Below, in pieces: positions 51,160-62,039 of a stretch of DNA of 64,000 nucleotides. The position numbers and the translations under genes are program-made. Every line of letters starts with the position of its first letter. Positions within the stretch are counted from its first letter, which is position 1. Source of the stretch: Brevibacillus sp. DP1.3A. Lineage in GTDB: Bacteria > Bacillota > Bacilli > Brevibacillales > Brevibacillaceae. The notes beneath the pieces were generated by a model that was given only the letters and a program-made list of their open reading frames with translations, searched no databases and had not been told where the DNA came from. The stretch is taken from NCBI RefSeq assembly GCF_013284245.2, contig NZ_CP085876.1, positions 2,587,001-2,651,000 of the forward strand, in the 5' to 3' direction.

Positions 51160-53591
51160 TTGCCCAAATTATCGTGGATGTTCCGGTCAATCGGACGAAT
51201 CGACCTTTTGATTACCATGTTCCGCCTTGGTTGCGTCCACTGATTCGCATTGGCAGCCGTGTGGTTGTCCCATTTGGTCCTCGTCAACTGCAAGGTTATG
51301 TCATCGGGATCGTAGAGGATGACGAAGCTATACCAGATCGTTCGCGACTAAAAGACGTCGTGCAGGTACAAGACGACACTCCTCCTCTTACGCTAGAGCT
51401 GCTAAAGATGAGCGAATGGATGTCTAAGCAATACTTGTGTCCATGGGTAACGGCTGTACAGGCGATGCTTCCGGCTGTGCTCAAAGGGAAGTCGGAGAAG
51501 TGGCTGACGGCGACAGATGCATTAGACGAAGAAGCGTGCGGGAGATCGGGGCTTCTGTGGGAATTGTTTCGCAAAAGGCAACTACCGCTAACAGAAGTGG
51601 AGAAACAATTTGCGGAGGAGTATTTGCTCGTCCCGGGTTGGATACAGAGTGGTCTGCTTGCTACGGAGTATCAAGTAAGGGACAAAATTACCCGCAAGCA
51701 GCAATCATTTGTCCGGAGCTTATTGGATGAGGGTAAGCTGGAAGAAGCGATTAGTTCTCTGCCAGCGCGGGCAGAGCAGATGCGCCGTGTCCTTCAACTG
51801 ATGCTCATGCACAAGGAGCAGTCCTTATCTGTACAAATGCTGCGGGATGAATACGGAATAACGCGTTCTCCGCTGAAAAGCCTGGAATCAAAAGGCTGGA
51901 TCGCGATCGAGCAAGTGGAGGTTTATCGGGACCCGTACGCCAATCGACGTTTCCAGGAAATGCAAAAACCGGTCTTTACCCCGGTACAGGAAGCGGTACT
52001 GAGGCCTATCTTGCAATCGATTGAATCGGGAACCTATGCTTCTTACTTGCTGCACGGCGTTACCGGAAGCGGTAAGACCGAAGTGTATCTCGAAGCGATC
52101 GAACGCACGTTGGAAAAAGGGCGGGAGGCGATCTTTCTCGTTCCGGAAATTTCACTGACTCCACAAATGGTAGAACGCTTCAAGGCTCGTTTTGGTGCAG
52201 ACGTCGCTGTTTTACACAGTGCATTGTCACAAGGAGAGCGCTATGACGAGTGGCGCAAGATCATTCGCAATCAAGTCAAAGTGGTGGTAGGTGCACGATC
52301 TGCCATCTTTGCTCCGTTTCGGAATGTTGGTTTGATTGTGATCGATGAAGAGCATGAGAGCTCGTATAAACAAGAAGAGACCCCTCGCTACCATGCACGG
52401 GAAGTAGCCCTGTGGCGAGCGAAAGAGAATCAGGGTGTACTCGTCATGGGTAGCGCGACTCCAGCCTTAGAGACGTATGCACTGGCTACACGAGGCCGAT
52501 ATGAGTTGTTGCGCATGCCGGAGCGTGTCGGGAATCGCCCGATGCCAGAGGTACATGTTGTGGATATGCGCGAGGAGCTTCAGGCCCAGAATCGTTCGAT
52601 GTTCAGCCGGAAGCTGCATGAGATGATTGCGGATCGATTGGCAAAAGAAGAGCAGATGGTCATTTTCCTTAACCGAAGAGGCTTCTCTACCTTTGTCATG
52701 TGCCGATCCTGCGGCTATACGATGCGCTGCATTCATTGCGACATCTCGCTTACTTATCATAAAACGAATCATACGGCGCGCTGCCATTACTGTGGATACA
52801 CCATCGCACAGCCTAAGCATTGTCCAGAGTGTCAGAGTGAGCATATACGCTTTTTTGGTACCGGAACGCAAAAGGTGGAAGCAGAGCTGGCAAAACTTTT
52901 TCCTGGAATCCGGGTCATCCGAATGGACGTGGATACGACCTCGCGTAAAGGCTCTCACGAAGAGCTATTAAACAAATTTCGCTCAGGTCAAGGCGACGTT
53001 TTGCTCGGTACGCAGATGATTGCCAAGGGCCTTGATTTTCCTCGAGTGACGCTGGCGGGAATCATTGCAGCGGATACTTCCTTGCATCTGCCTGACTTCC
53101 GTGCTGCGGAAAAGACATTTCAGCTCCTGACACAGGTAGGTGGACGGGCAGGGCGGCATGAGCTGGACGGCGATGTCGTGATTCAGACGTATACGCCGGA
53201 GCACTACAGCATTATTCATGCGACCAAGCATGATTATCCCGCATTTTATCAGGATGAAATGATGCAGCGCAGACGAACAGGCTACCCGCCGTATTTCCGT
53301 CTCGTATTAATTACGTTTAGCCACGCGGATGTACCTGTTGTTATCCGCGGTGCGCATACAATGGCTGACTATTTGCGGCAGCGTTTGGCACAGACAACGG
53401 TCCTCTTGGGCCCAGTCGCTTCGCCCATTGCAAGGGTGAAGGATAGATTTCGTTTTCAGATCATGCTAAAATATCGTGATGAACCGCAACTGTCAGACCT
53501 GCTCGCTCAGGCGACGGCTGCGTTTGAAGAATGGAACAAACAGCAGAAAGTATTGATGACGATTGACGTCGACCCTTACGTACTGCTTTAG
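51156..53591 (+). CDS. priA: Primosomal protein N' (PriA helicase)
   Basis: It restarts stalled replication forks by loading the primosome. The 811-residue protein has the N-terminal DNA-binding domain, Walker A GVTGSGKTEVY, Walker B VIDEEHESSYK, the zinc cluster CRSCGYTMRCIHC…CHYCG…CPEC in the helicase insertion, and motif VI QVGGRAGRHELDG. The ATG overlaps the coaBC stop, so translation is coupled. Length and domain order are normal for Firmicute PriA. Confidence 0.96.
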   Translation: MIAQIIVDVPVNRTNRPFDYHVPPWLRPLIRIGSRVVVPFGPRQLQGYVIGIVEDDEAIPDRSRLKDVVQVQDDTPPLTLELLKMSEWMSKQYLCPWVTAVQAMLPAVLKGKSEKWLTATDALDEEACGRSGLLWELFRKRQLPLTEVEKQFAEEYLLVPGWIQSGLLATEYQVRDKITRKQQSFVRSLLDEGKLEEAISSLPARAEQMRRVLQLMLMHKEQSLSVQMLRDEYGITRSPLKSLESKGWIAIEQVEVYRDPYANRRFQEMQKPVFTPVQEAVLRPILQSIESGTYASYLLHGVTGSGKTEVYLEAIERTLEKGREAIFLVPEISLTPQMVERFKARFGADVAVLHSALSQGERYDEWRKIIRNQVKVVVGARSAIFAPFRNVGLIVIDEEHESSYKQEETPRYHAREVALWRAKENQGVLVMGSATPALETYALATRGRYELLRMPERVGNRPMPEVHVVDMREELQAQNRSMFSRKLHEMIADRLAKEEQMVIFLNRRGFSTFVMCRSCGYTMRCIHCDISLTYHKTNHTARCHYCGYTIAQPKHCPECQSEHIRFFGTGTQKVEAELAKLFPGIRVIRMDVDTTSRKGSHEELLNKFRSGQGDVLLGTQMIAKGLDFPRVTLAGIIAADTSLHLPDFRAAEKTFQLLTQVGGRAGRHELDGDVVIQTYTPEHYSIIHATKHDYPAFYQDEMMQRRRTGYPPYFRLVLITFSHADVPVVIRGAHTMADYLRQRLAQTTVLLGPVASPIARVKDRFRFQIMLKYRDEPQLSDLLAQATAAFEEWNKQQKVLMTIDVDPYVLL

Positions 53592-53607
53592 GGAGGATAT
53601 GAAACAC

Positions 53608-54084
53608 ATGGCGATTCGCACAATTGTAAAACATCCAGATCCGATTTTGCGTGAAAAAGCAATGGTCGTAACCAAATTTAATTCCAACTTGCACAAGCTG
53701 CTTGATGATATGGCAGATACGATGTACGATGCAGACGGTGTAGGCTTGGCTGCTCCACAAGTGGGCATCTCCAAGCGTGTCATCGTGATGGATTGCGGTG
53801 ATGGACTGATTGAAATGATCAATCCGGAAATCGTTGAGCATGAAGGGGAGCAATACGATTATCCAGAAGGCTGCCTGAGCATTCCTGGTCTGCAAGGAGA
53901 CGTTCGTCGCCACAAGTGGATCAAGCTGCGCGGTCATGATCGTAATGGGAATGTGGTTGAGCTCGAGGCAGACGACCTGTTGTCCCGTTGCGCTCAACAT
54001 GAGATCGATCATTTGAATGGTGTCCTCTTTATCGATGTAGCTGACAAGGTGTACAAAGTAAACCCGAACCAGGAAGGGGAATAA
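53608..54084 (+). CDS. def: Peptide deformylase
   Basis: It removes the formyl group from nascent N-formyl-methionine. The 158-residue metalloenzyme shows the three motifs: [18 protein letters not shown] with metal-binding cysteine, and QHEIDHLNG with two histidines and the catalytic glutamate. ATG 53608 fits the family N-terminus; an ATG at 53599 is only two bases from GGGAGG. It is followed by fmt, the enzyme adding the formyl group. Confidence 0.96.
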   Translation: MAIRTIVKHPDPILREKAMVVTKFNSNLHKLLDDMADTMYDADGVGLAAPQVGISKRVIVMDCGDGLIEMINPEIVEHEGEQYDYPEGCLSIPGLQGDVRRHKWIKLRGHDRNGNVVELEADDLLSRCAQHEIDHLNGVLFIDVADKVYKVNPNQEGE

Positions 54085-54088
54085 CCAT

Positions 54089-55039
54089 TTGAAAGATGCT
54101 CGCATCCTGTTTATGGGTACGCCTGACTTTGCTGTATCGAGTCTTACGGCTGTGCTCGAAGCAGGCTACAACGTGATTGGAGTCGTAACAAAATCCGATC
54201 GTCCCGTTGGACGCAAGCAAGTATTGACGCCGCCCCCCGTGAAGGAGGCGGCTTTGCGTCATGGACTTTTGGTATTGCAACCGGAGAAAATCAAGGAAGT
54301 AGAAGCTTTGGATGAAGTGTTAGCGCTCGAGCCTGATCTGATCATTACCGCGGCGTATGGACAGATTTTGCCTAAAAAGCTGCTCGATGCACCGAAATAT
54401 GGCTGCATCAATGTGCACGCTTCTCTTTTGCCGAAATATCGTGGGGGTGCCCCGATTCATAAATCAATTGTCGAGGGAGAAGCAGAAACAGGCGTGACCA
54501 TCATGTACATGGTGGAAGCTCTCGATGCAGGGGATATGCTGTCCAAGGTAGTCGTTCCGATTGAGGAGCGCGATACCGTGGGGACCATGTTTGACAAATT
54601 GGCTGCGGCAGGCTCTGAGCTGTTGCTGGCTACCGTTCCACGCCTGTTGGCTGGTGAGCTCGTAGCAGAACAACAGGATCATTCGGCAGCGACTTTTGCC
54701 CCGAATATCAAGCGTACAGACGAAAAAATTGACTGGAGCCGTTCTGCGGAACAGATTTATAACCAAGTCCGCGGCTTGAATCCATGGCCAGTCGCATTTA
54801 CTACATGCGAAGGCAAGATCTGGAAGCTGTGGTGGGTAGAAAAAATGCCTGCTTCGGGCGAAGGAAAAGAGCCGGGAACGATCATCGCCCGTGAGGAAGA
54901 TGGTATCGTTGTCGCTTGCGGTAGCGGTGCAGTGAAAATAACCGAATTGCAGCCAGAAGGCAAAAAACGTATGAGTGCACTCGATTTTTTGCGTGGAGCG
55001 GGCAGCAGCATTGAAATCGGCACAAAGGTAGGAGAATAG
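54089..55039 (+). CDS. fmt: Methionyl-tRNA formyltransferase
   Basis: It formylates initiator Met-tRNA using 10-formyl-THF. The 316-residue protein has [15 protein letters not shown] at the start, [18 protein letters not shown] in the catalytic domain (N, H and D of the hydrolase core), and a C-terminal OB-like tRNA-binding domain from about 205. It starts with TTG, preceded by AGGAAGGGGA. The four-base spacing from def is typical of this operon. Confidence 0.95.
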   Translation: MKDARILFMGTPDFAVSSLTAVLEAGYNVIGVVTKSDRPVGRKQVLTPPPVKEAALRHGLLVLQPEKIKEVEALDEVLALEPDLIITAAYGQILPKKLLDAPKYGCINVHASLLPKYRGGAPIHKSIVEGEAETGVTIMYMVEALDAGDMLSKVVVPIEERDTVGTMFDKLAAAGSELLLATVPRLLAGELVAEQQDHSAATFAPNIKRTDEKIDWSRSAEQIYNQVRGLNPWPVAFTTCEGKIWKLWWVEKMPASGEGKEPGTIIAREEDGIVVACGSGAVKITELQPEGKKRMSALDFLRGAGSSIEIGTKVGE

Positions 55040-55042
55040 TCC

Positions 55043-56389
55043 GTGGCAAAAAAGGGAGCTCGCGATATCGCCCTCGATGTTTTGAACAGGGTAGAAGAAC
55101 ATAAGTCCTACAGCAATCTTGAGCTGCGCAATGTCTTGGATCGGGAAAATCTCAGTGCAGTAGATGCAGGGCTGGTAACAGAGCTTGTGTATGGTACCAT
55201 TCAGCGCAAGTTGACGTTGGATCATGTCCTTTCCCATTTTGTCGGGAATAAAAAGGTCCAGACCTGGGTCCGTAATTTGCTGCGTCTCAGCTTGTATCAA
55301 ATTCACTTTTTAGACCGTATTCCTGAGCGCGCTGCCGTTCACCAGGCGGTTGAAATCGCCAAGAAACGTGGTCACCAAGGGATTGCTTCGATGGTCAACG
55401 GTGTCTTGCGTAATGTGTTGCGCCAGCCGGATGTGTGGGAGCGTCAGCCAAAAGGTGACCGTGCCTTACAAATCGCCGTAGCCTATTCTCATCCAGAATG
55501 GCTTGTGCGTCAGTGGCTCGCCGTATATGGCGAAGAGACGACGATTGCGATTTGCGAAGCCAACAACAGAACCCCGCATAGCTCTGTCCGGGTCAATGCA
55601 TCGAAAACGACGAAAGATCAAGTGCTGGACAAGCTGGCGGAAGAAGGGCTGGAAGGACAAGCATCGACTGTCAGTCCTTATGCTATTCTGATGGAAGGCG
55701 GACATGCAGCAGGCTCTCGCTTGTTCAAGGAAGGCTACTTCACGATCCAGGATGAGAGCTCTATGCTCGTAGCACCAGCTCTTGCTGCCGAACCAGGCAT
55801 GCGTGTACTGGATGCTTGCGCGGCACCTGGTGGAAAAACAACGCACATAGCAGAAATGATGGAAAACCGCGGGCAAATTATTGCGAGTGACGTACATCCG
55901 CACAAACGCGATCTGATTGCGAGTGCAGCGAAAAGACTCGGGATTACGATCATCGAGCCAATCGTTAGTGATGCGCTGGACCTACCTGAAAAAGCGCTGG
56001 GAACTTTCGATCGAATCCTGCTGGATGCGCCATGCACCGGTTTTGGCGTGATTCGTCGCAAGCCTGATCTGAAATGGAACAAAACGCCTGAAGACGTCCG
56101 TGCGATTGCTCAGCTACAGTACGAACTGCTCAAGACATTGGCGCCGATGCTTGCTCAGGGTGGTGTCATGGTTTACAGCACATGTACGATCGAGCCAGCA
56201 GAAAACCAGGAGATTGTTCGCCGCTTTGTCGAAGAACACCCTGATTTTGTATTAGATGATACACTGGCACAAGACCTGCCTGAGGCTGTCAGAAAGCATG
56301 TCGATGAAACCGGAGCCTGCGTACAAATTTTGCCTCACCATTTCGAGAGTGATGGATTCTTTATCGCGCGATTGAAACGAAGAGGATAA
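55043..56389 (+). CDS. rsmB: 16S rRNA (cytosine-967-C5)-methyltransferase
   Basis: It methylates C967 of 16S rRNA. The 448-residue protein has an N-terminal NusB-like domain (LDVLNRVEEHKSYSNLELR…) and a SAM-dependent Rossmann domain: DACAAPGGKTTHIAE, LDAPCTGFGVIRRKPDLKW (motif IV cysteine) and YSTCTIEPAENQ (catalytic motif VI cysteine). It starts with GTG three bases after fmt. A weak hairpin follows at about 56410–56465 and separates it from rlmN. Confidence 0.95.
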   Translation: MAKKGARDIALDVLNRVEEHKSYSNLELRNVLDRENLSAVDAGLVTELVYGTIQRKLTLDHVLSHFVGNKKVQTWVRNLLRLSLYQIHFLDRIPERAAVHQAVEIAKKRGHQGIASMVNGVLRNVLRQPDVWERQPKGDRALQIAVAYSHPEWLVRQWLAVYGEETTIAICEANNRTPHSSVRVNASKTTKDQVLDKLAEEGLEGQASTVSPYAILMEGGHAAGSRLFKEGYFTIQDESSMLVAPALAAEPGMRVLDACAAPGGKTTHIAEMMENRGQIIASDVHPHKRDLIASAAKRLGITIIEPIVSDALDLPEKALGTFDRILLDAPCTGFGVIRRKPDLKWNKTPEDVRAIAQLQYELLKTLAPMLAQGGVMVYSTCTIEPAENQEIVRRFVEEHPDFVLDDTLAQDLPEAVRKHVDETGACVQILPHHFESDGFFIARLKRRG

Positions 56390-56602
56390 GGAAACGGACA
56401 TACAAACAAGGGGTGGCGCACCAACGGGTGGAAAATGCCACTCCTTTGCCTTTGTTTGCGAGCGGGCGTATTGGTTTACACTAGGAAAAGCGACGCATTT
56501 ATGAATCTGGATGTCAAAACCGTTTGAAGCGAGACGTCCCACGAGGTACAATGATAGAATGGATTTAGGTAAGCAATGATTTTGAGGATGTGGAGATAGA
56601 GA

Positions 56603-57673
56603 ATGCCGTTAACGACATTTACTGGCGCAAAGCCGCTAATTTACAGTTTGACACAAGATGAAATGAAGGAATGGCTGGTTAGTGCTGGCGACAAAGCATT
56701 TCGTGCGCAACAAATTTTTGACTGGCTATATGTAAAGCGCGTCACTTCTTTTGACGAGATGAGCAATTTGTCCAAGGAGTTGCGCGAAAAGCTGGCTGAT
56801 ACATTCCGCATGGAGCCACTCAAGGAAATCACACATCAGGAGTCGCAGGATGGGACGATCAAGTTTTTGTTCCAGCTTGTTGATGGACATGCGATTGAGA
56901 CGGTGATTATGCGTCATAACTACGGAAACAGCATTTGTGTTACGACACAGGTGGGCTGCCGTATCGGATGTACGTTTTGTGCCTCTACATTAGGTGGACT
57001 AAAGCGTAACCTGGATGCAGGTGAAATTGTCTCTCAAGTATTGACGGCACAACGCAGATTGGATGCGGAAGGTGAGCGTGTCAGTCACGTTGTCGTCATG
57101 GGGATCGGGGAGCCTTTCGAGAACTTCGAGAGCTTGATGGCGTTCTTGTCCGTAATCAACGATAACCGTGGACTGAATATCGGTGCTCGTCACATAACGG
57201 TTTCCACCAGTGGAATTGTGCCGAAGATTTACGAGTTTACTGAACGAGGCGGACAAGTGAACCTGGCGATTTCCCTGCACGCTCCAAACACGGAGCTGAG
57301 AAGCCAGCTGATGCCGATCAACCGCGGCTTCCCGCTCGATAAGCTGATGGAAGCATGCCACCATTACATTAACAAGACAGGGCGCCGCATCAGTTTTGAG
57401 TACGGTCTTTTCGGTGGGAAAAACGATCAGCCTGAGCATGCAGAGGAGCTGGCCGAACTCATTGGCGACATGCTTTGCCACGTGAATCTGATCCCGGTGA
57501 ACTACGTACCAGAGCGTGATTATGTGCGTACGCCTCGCAATGAGATTTTTCAGTTCAAACGCATTTTAGAGGAAAAAGGAATCAATGTGACCATCAGACG
57601 CGAGCAAGGTAGTGACATTGCTGCTGCTTGCGGACAATTGAGGGCACAACACGCTAAAGAAACCGTGGGGTGA
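56603..57673 (+). CDS. rlmN: Dual-specificity 23S rRNA/tRNA m2A methyltransferase RlmN
   Basis: A radical-SAM enzyme methylating adenosine-2503 of 23S rRNA and A37 of some tRNAs. The 356-residue protein has an N-terminal helical domain and the CxxxCxxC cluster motif in [11 protein letters not shown] (about 116–126), followed by [18 protein letters not shown] and the C-terminal conserved cysteine in AAACGQL. Its ATG follows GTGGAGAT. It starts the second half of this cluster, ahead of prpC. Confidence 0.95.
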   Translation: MPLTTFTGAKPLIYSLTQDEMKEWLVSAGDKAFRAQQIFDWLYVKRVTSFDEMSNLSKELREKLADTFRMEPLKEITHQESQDGTIKFLFQLVDGHAIETVIMRHNYGNSICVTTQVGCRIGCTFCASTLGGLKRNLDAGEIVSQVLTAQRRLDAEGERVSHVVVMGIGEPFENFESLMAFLSVINDNRGLNIGARHITVSTSGIVPKIYEFTERGGQVNLAISLHAPNTELRSQLMPINRGFPLDKLMEACHHYINKTGRRISFEYGLFGGKNDQPEHAEELAELIGDMLCHVNLIPVNYVPERDYVRTPRNEIFQFKRILEEKGINVTIRREQGSDIAAACGQLRAQHAKETVG

Positions 57674-57677
57674 TGCC

Positions 57678-58433
57678 ATGGAAATCGCGATGAAATCCCA
57701 TGTTGGCCGCGTTCGTCAGGTTAACGAGGACTATTATGCCTGTGTGACCGATTTAAACGGACGCGTGCTCGCCATTGTAGCAGATGGTATGGGTGGCCAT
57801 CAGGCTGGTGATATCGCCAGTCGCCTTGCTGTTGAGCGAATAGTAAAAGAACTGCGTCACCTAGATGGGGACCTCGAAGCAGAGGATGTGCGTGAGCAAT
57901 TGATGAACGCTATCCTGCTGGCGAATAAAGAAGTCTATGAATATGCGGTTGAACATCCGGAGTGCAGTGGCATGGGCACAACTGTGGTTGCTGCCTTGTT
58001 TGATCAATCCACTGTGATTACCGCGCATATTGGCGACAGCCGTCTGTATTTTTACAACCAAGACGGACTGGTCATGAAAACAGAAGACCATTCCCTTGTC
58101 AATGAGCTGGTGAAAAGTGGACAGATTACAGCCGAGGAGGCGTCTGTCCACCCTCACCGCAACGTTATTATGCGTTCGCTCGGGACTGAACCGGATGTGC
58201 TCATTGATCTTGGGCAGTTTGAATGGTCAGAGGATGATATCGTCTTGATTTGCTCAGATGGACTGAGCAACAAGGTCAGTCATCCTTCCTTAGAAGAAAA
58301 TTTGCAGAAACAGATATCGTTACAAGCGAAGGTGGACGGTTTGGTGCAGGAAGCACTGGATGCCGGTGGGGAAGATAACATAACGCTGGTTGCCGTACGA
58401 AATACGCTTGATGCCGGTCAGGAAGAGGGGTGA
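57678..58433 (+). CDS. prpC: PP2C-type protein phosphatase PrpC
   Basis: It dephosphorylates substrates of the PrkC kinase encoded next. The 251-residue metal-dependent phosphatase has DGMGGHQAGDIAS, SGMGTTVVAALF, AHIGDSRLYF, SDGLSNKV and GGEDNITL, the complete set of Mn-binding motifs. It is translationally linked to prkC at the GTGA overlap. Confidence 0.95.
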   Translation: MEIAMKSHVGRVRQVNEDYYACVTDLNGRVLAIVADGMGGHQAGDIASRLAVERIVKELRHLDGDLEAEDVREQLMNAILLANKEVYEYAVEHPECSGMGTTVVAALFDQSTVITAHIGDSRLYFYNQDGLVMKTEDHSLVNELVKSGQITAEEASVHPHRNVIMRSLGTEPDVLIDLGQFEWSEDDIVLICSDGLSNKVSHPSLEENLQKQISLQAKVDGLVQEALDAGGEDNITLVAVRNTLDAGQEEG

Positions 58434-58438
58434 GAGAG

Positions 58439-60424
58439 ATGGAAGGTCAACGACTGGGAGGACGATACCAAATAGAATCCCGCGTCGGTGGGGGCGGTAT
58501 GGCCATTGTATACAAGGCCAGAGATTTAATTTTGAATCGTCCAGTGGCAGTCAAAGTACTGCGTTCACAGTTTGGTACGGACGAAGATTTCGTCAATCGT
58601 TTCCGACGTGAAGCGCAGGCGGTGGCGAGCTTATCTCACCCCAATGTGGTTGGGGTGTATGATGTCGGTCAGGAAGGCGATACCCATTACATGGTGATGG
58701 AGTACATAGAAGGCTACACGTTGAAAGAGGTCATCATTCAACGTGGTGCGCTGCCGGTAGAAGAGGCAGTGCGGATAGCCGAGCAAATTTGCGATGCACT
58801 CGATCATGCGCATCAAAACCAGATCATTCATCGAGATATAAAGCCGCATAACATTATGATTGGAAAAAATGGTCGGGTGAAGGTTACGGACTTCGGGATT
58901 GCGCGAGCCGTTACATCAGCAACGATTACGCATACGAATGCGATGCTTGGCTCTGTCCATTATTTTTCGCCAGAGCAGGCGCGCGGTGGGATTACCGGGG
59001 AAAAATCCGACATTTACTCGCTGGGGATCGTCTTGTACGAAATGGTGACGGGTGAACTGCCGTTTTCCGGTGATTCGCCTATATCAGTGGCGCTCAAGCA
59101 TTTGCAGGAGCCGCTTCCAGAGCCGCGCCAAGTCAATCCGGCTATCCCACAGAGTGTGGAGAATGTCATTTTAAAGGCGCTGGTAAAGGATCCGTTTCTC
59201 AGATACGCATCCGCGAGCGAAATGCTAGAAGATTTGGAGACCTGCCTGTTTCCAGAGCGATTAAACGAAGAAAAGCTGACGTTCCCGGTGGATGAAGAGA
59301 TGACGCGTGTGGTGCCGATCATCACACCTGACATGCTCGAAGGCCATACCAATGGCAAAACCGGAGGAGCGGGGCGTGGTCGCTATGAGCAGCGTACGGA
59401 AGAAGAGGACGCCAAACCAGCCAAGAAACAATGGTGGGTCAAAGCCCTATTATGGGTAGGCGGTATCGGACTGTTTTTCGTACTGGCATTCTTCGGATTT
59501 AACTTACTGTTGAATCTGTTTCCTTCCGTTCCTGAGGCACAGGTACCTCATGTAGAAGGGATCGAAGTGACGCTTGCCGAGAAGAAGATTCAGGATGCCA
59601 AACTTGTTGCCCGTATCGTTGAAGAAGCCAATGATACGATAGAAAAGGGAATGGTAATACGCCAGGACCCTGCACCTCCCATGCGGTTAAAGGAAAATTC
59701 CGTTGTGACCTTGTATGTAAGCAAAGGACAACAAGAGATCAATATGCCAAATCTGGTTACGTTGCCGCGAGCAACAGCAGAGGAAGCATTGAAAAGCAAT
59801 GGTTTTAAACTGGAGAATGTCACTTTCGTAGAGGAAGAGGACGACAAAGCCGAGGTAGGCACGGTTATCAAGCAGTCTCCAGCCGCAAATGAAAAGGTGT
59901 TCCCGACCAAAACGAATGTAACGGTCACGATTAGTAAAGGAAAAGCCTTCGTGAAAATGCCGGATGTCCGGAATAAATCCGTAGAGGCTGCACAAGTAGA
60001 ATTGTTCAAAAGAGGGCTGTCTGTCGGTGAAATCAAGGAAGTGCCTACTTATACCACGGACAAACCAGGCATTGTTCTCAGCACGCACCCATACGATCCG
60101 GGAATGGATGTGCAAAAGAGTGTAGCAGTTCCGCTTGAGGTCAGCAATGGCCAATATCCGCAGGACGCCAAGCTGGCAAACGTTCCGGTTTATGTAGAGG
60201 TTGTGCCTGGTGAAACACTGGAAGTGAAAATTGAAGTGACAGATGCTCGTGGAGAAGCAAAAGTTCTCCATACGGATACGGTCACCGAAAATAAAGAGTA
60301 CGATGTACCAATCGTCTTGGCGCCACAGAAGGACGGGGTAGTCAAGGTCTTTGTGAAACGATCGACTGATCAAGGCTTCAATGAATACCAGACGATTCCA
60401 GTTTCGTATAACAGCTTGCCATAG
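58439..60424 (+). CDS. prkC: Serine/threonine protein kinase PrkC with PASTA repeats
   Basis: A membrane kinase that senses muropeptides and regulates dormancy exit and cell wall processes in Bacillus. The 661-residue protein has a complete Hanks kinase (GGGGMAIVYKARD, VAVKVL lysine, HRDIKPHNIM, DFGIARA, activation SPEQARGG), a charged linker, one transmembrane helix at about 341–365 and three PASTA repeats (starting near VPHVEGIEV, INMPNLVTL and VKMPDVRNK), then a C-terminal immunoglobulin-like tail. ATG 58439 lies six bases from GGGGTGA; GTG 58430 overlaps prpC. Confidence 0.95.
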   Translation: MEGQRLGGRYQIESRVGGGGMAIVYKARDLILNRPVAVKVLRSQFGTDEDFVNRFRREAQAVASLSHPNVVGVYDVGQEGDTHYMVMEYIEGYTLKEVIIQRGALPVEEAVRIAEQICDALDHAHQNQIIHRDIKPHNIMIGKNGRVKVTDFGIARAVTSATITHTNAMLGSVHYFSPEQARGGITGEKSDIYSLGIVLYEMVTGELPFSGDSPISVALKHLQEPLPEPRQVNPAIPQSVENVILKALVKDPFLRYASASEMLEDLETCLFPERLNEEKLTFPVDEEMTRVVPIITPDMLEGHTNGKTGGAGRGRYEQRTEEEDAKPAKKQWWVKALLWVGGIGLFFVLAFFGFNLLLNLFPSVPEAQVPHVEGIEVTLAEKKIQDAKLVARIVEEANDTIEKGMVIRQDPAPPMRLKENSVVTLYVSKGQQEINMPNLVTLPRATAEEALKSNGFKLENVTFVEEEDDKAEVGTVIKQSPAANEKVFPTKTNVTVTISKGKAFVKMPDVRNKSVEAAQVELFKRGLSVGEIKEVPTYTTDKPGIVLSTHPYDPGMDVQKSVAVPLEVSNGQYPQDAKLANVPVYVEVVPGETLEVKIEVTDARGEAKVLHTDTVTENKEYDVPIVLAPQKDGVVKVFVKRSTDQGFNEYQTIPVSYNSLP

Positions 60425-60442
60425 TGTAGTGGAGGGACATGA

Positions 60443-61333
60443 ATGCCAGAAGGACGGATTGTGAAAGCGCTCAGCGGTTTCTATTATGTAGCCGACGGAG
60501 GGCGAATCTACAGTTGCCGTGCACGAGGGCTCTTCAAGAAAAAAGATGCAAAAGTAAATCCACTGGTTGGGGATTGGGTCGTCTACGATGCGATCAATGA
60601 GGACGAAGGCTATATCATGGAGGTGGGCGAACGGACGAATGAGTTGGTTCGTCCGCCCGTTTCCAATGTGGATCAGGCGGTACTCGTCTTTTCGATGTAC
60701 AAGCCGATGTTCAGTCCGTTGCTGTTGGACAAGTTCCTGACGCACACGGAGCGTGCAGGGATTGATTCTGTGATTGTGCTATCCAAAGCCGATCAAGTAT
60801 CGGAAGAAGAGGTAACCGAAATCGTGGAGAAATATGAAGCGATCGGGTACCGCGTGATTCCGACTTCAACAGCGGATGAACGTGGTGTGGAGGACGTACG
60901 TGAGATTTTGCGGGACCGTATTTCGGTTTTTGCAGGTCAGTCAGGTGTAGGCAAATCCTCCCTGATCAACATGCTGTTTCCGGGTGTCAGCCTGCAGACA
61001 GGAGATGTCAGCCAAAAGCTCGGACGAGGAAAGCATACAACGCGTCACGTCGAACTGATTCCGCTTGCGGGCGGCGGCTATGTGGCAGACACACCAGGCT
61101 TCAGTTCACTCGAATTTATCGATTTCTCCGAGCTTGATCTGGCGGAATCCTTCCGGGACTTTGCCGATCGCAGTTCGGAATGCAAGTTCCGTGGCTGTCT
61201 TCACGTAAGCGAGCCAGCTTGTGCCGTACAGGCCGCACTGGAGGCCGGGGAGATCAGTGAACAGCGCTACGCACACTACAAACAATTCCGCGAAGAGCTA
61301 AAAGAATACCAACGGAGGAACAAACCATGGTAA
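60443..61333 (+). CDS. rsgA: Small ribosomal subunit biogenesis GTPase RsgA
   Basis: A circularly permuted GTPase that helps mature the 30S subunit. The 296-residue protein has the N-terminal OB-fold (about 1–65), VLSKAD (G4), [12 protein letters not shown] (G1), DTPGFSSLE (G3) and a C-terminal zinc finger C…C-H…C ([14 protein letters not shown]). It is the counterpart of B. subtilis yloQ. It overlaps the rpe start by seven bases. Confidence 0.95.
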   Translation: MPEGRIVKALSGFYYVADGGRIYSCRARGLFKKKDAKVNPLVGDWVVYDAINEDEGYIMEVGERTNELVRPPVSNVDQAVLVFSMYKPMFSPLLLDKFLTHTERAGIDSVIVLSKADQVSEEEVTEIVEKYEAIGYRVIPTSTADERGVEDVREILRDRISVFAGQSGVGKSSLINMLFPGVSLQTGDVSQKLGRGKHTTRHVELIPLAGGGYVADTPGFSSLEFIDFSELDLAESFRDFADRSSECKFRGCLHVSEPACAVQAALEAGEISEQRYAHYKQFREELKEYQRRNKPW

Positions 61334-61974
61334 AAATCGCACCTTCTATCCTATCTGCTGATTTTGCCCGTTTGGGCGAAGAAATTCTCGATGTCGAGAA
61401 GGGAGGAGCAGATTGGATTCACGTGGATGTGATGGATGGACACTTCGTTCCAAACATTACGATCGGCCCTCTAATTGTGGAGGCGATTCGCCCAGTGACC
61501 AAGCTGCCTCTCGATGTACACTTGATGATTGAGGATCCAGATCGCTACATTCCGCAATTCGCGAAAAGTGGGGCAGACTGGATTACTGTTCATCAGGAAG
61601 CATGCCGTCATCTGCATCGCACGCTGTACTTGATCAAGGAGCAAGATGTGAAAGCGGGAGTAGTATTGAACCCGGCTACACCGATTTCCACGATCGAGCC
61701 AGTCCTTGCTGACTTGGATATGGTTCTCCTCATGACAGTGAACCCTGGTTTTGGTGGACAAAAATTCATTCACAGCGTTGTGCCAAAGGTTGCCCAGTTG
61801 CGTCAAATGCTGAACGAGCGTGGCTTGGGGCATGTGGAAATCGAAATCGATGGCGGTGTCAATGCACAAACAGCACGTTTGTGCGAGGAAGCAGGAGCGA
61901 CTGTCCTCGTTGCAGGTAGCGCGGTATTCAATCAGGCAGATCGCGGTCAAGCGATCGCTGCGATTCGTGGATAG
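61327..61974 (+). CDS. rpe: Ribulose-phosphate 3-epimerase
   Basis: It interconverts ribulose-5- and xylulose-5-phosphate in the pentose phosphate path. The 215-residue TIM barrel has [33 protein letters not shown] (metal His and Asp), [20 protein letters not shown] and EIDGGVN. The ATG is inside the rsgA end behind GGAGG. In B. subtilis thiN and spoVM follow; here a terminator closes the cluster instead. Confidence 0.96.
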   Translation: MVKIAPSILSADFARLGEEILDVEKGGADWIHVDVMDGHFVPNITIGPLIVEAIRPVTKLPLDVHLMIEDPDRYIPQFAKSGADWITVHQEACRHLHRTLYLIKEQDVKAGVVLNPATPISTIEPVLADLDMVLLMTVNPGFGGQKFIHSVVPKVAQLRQMLNERGLGHVEIEIDGGVNAQTARLCEEAGATVLVAGSAVFNQADRGQAIAAIRG

Positions 61975-61994
61975 TAAGAATAATACGTAGCTCT

Positions 61995-62032
61995 AAGCTG
62001 ACGACGATATGCAATCGGCGTCAGCTTTTTTG
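61995..62032 (+). terminator. Terminator after rpe
   Basis: AAGCTGACG pairs with CGTCAGCTT across a 15-base loop, followed by five T. Confidence 0.88.
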
Positions 62033-62039
62033 TGCTTTT

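Noticed and set aside
59687-60745. 352-codon antisense frame over prkC and rsgA
   Set aside because: It is antisense to two strongly conserved genes with no independent start signal.
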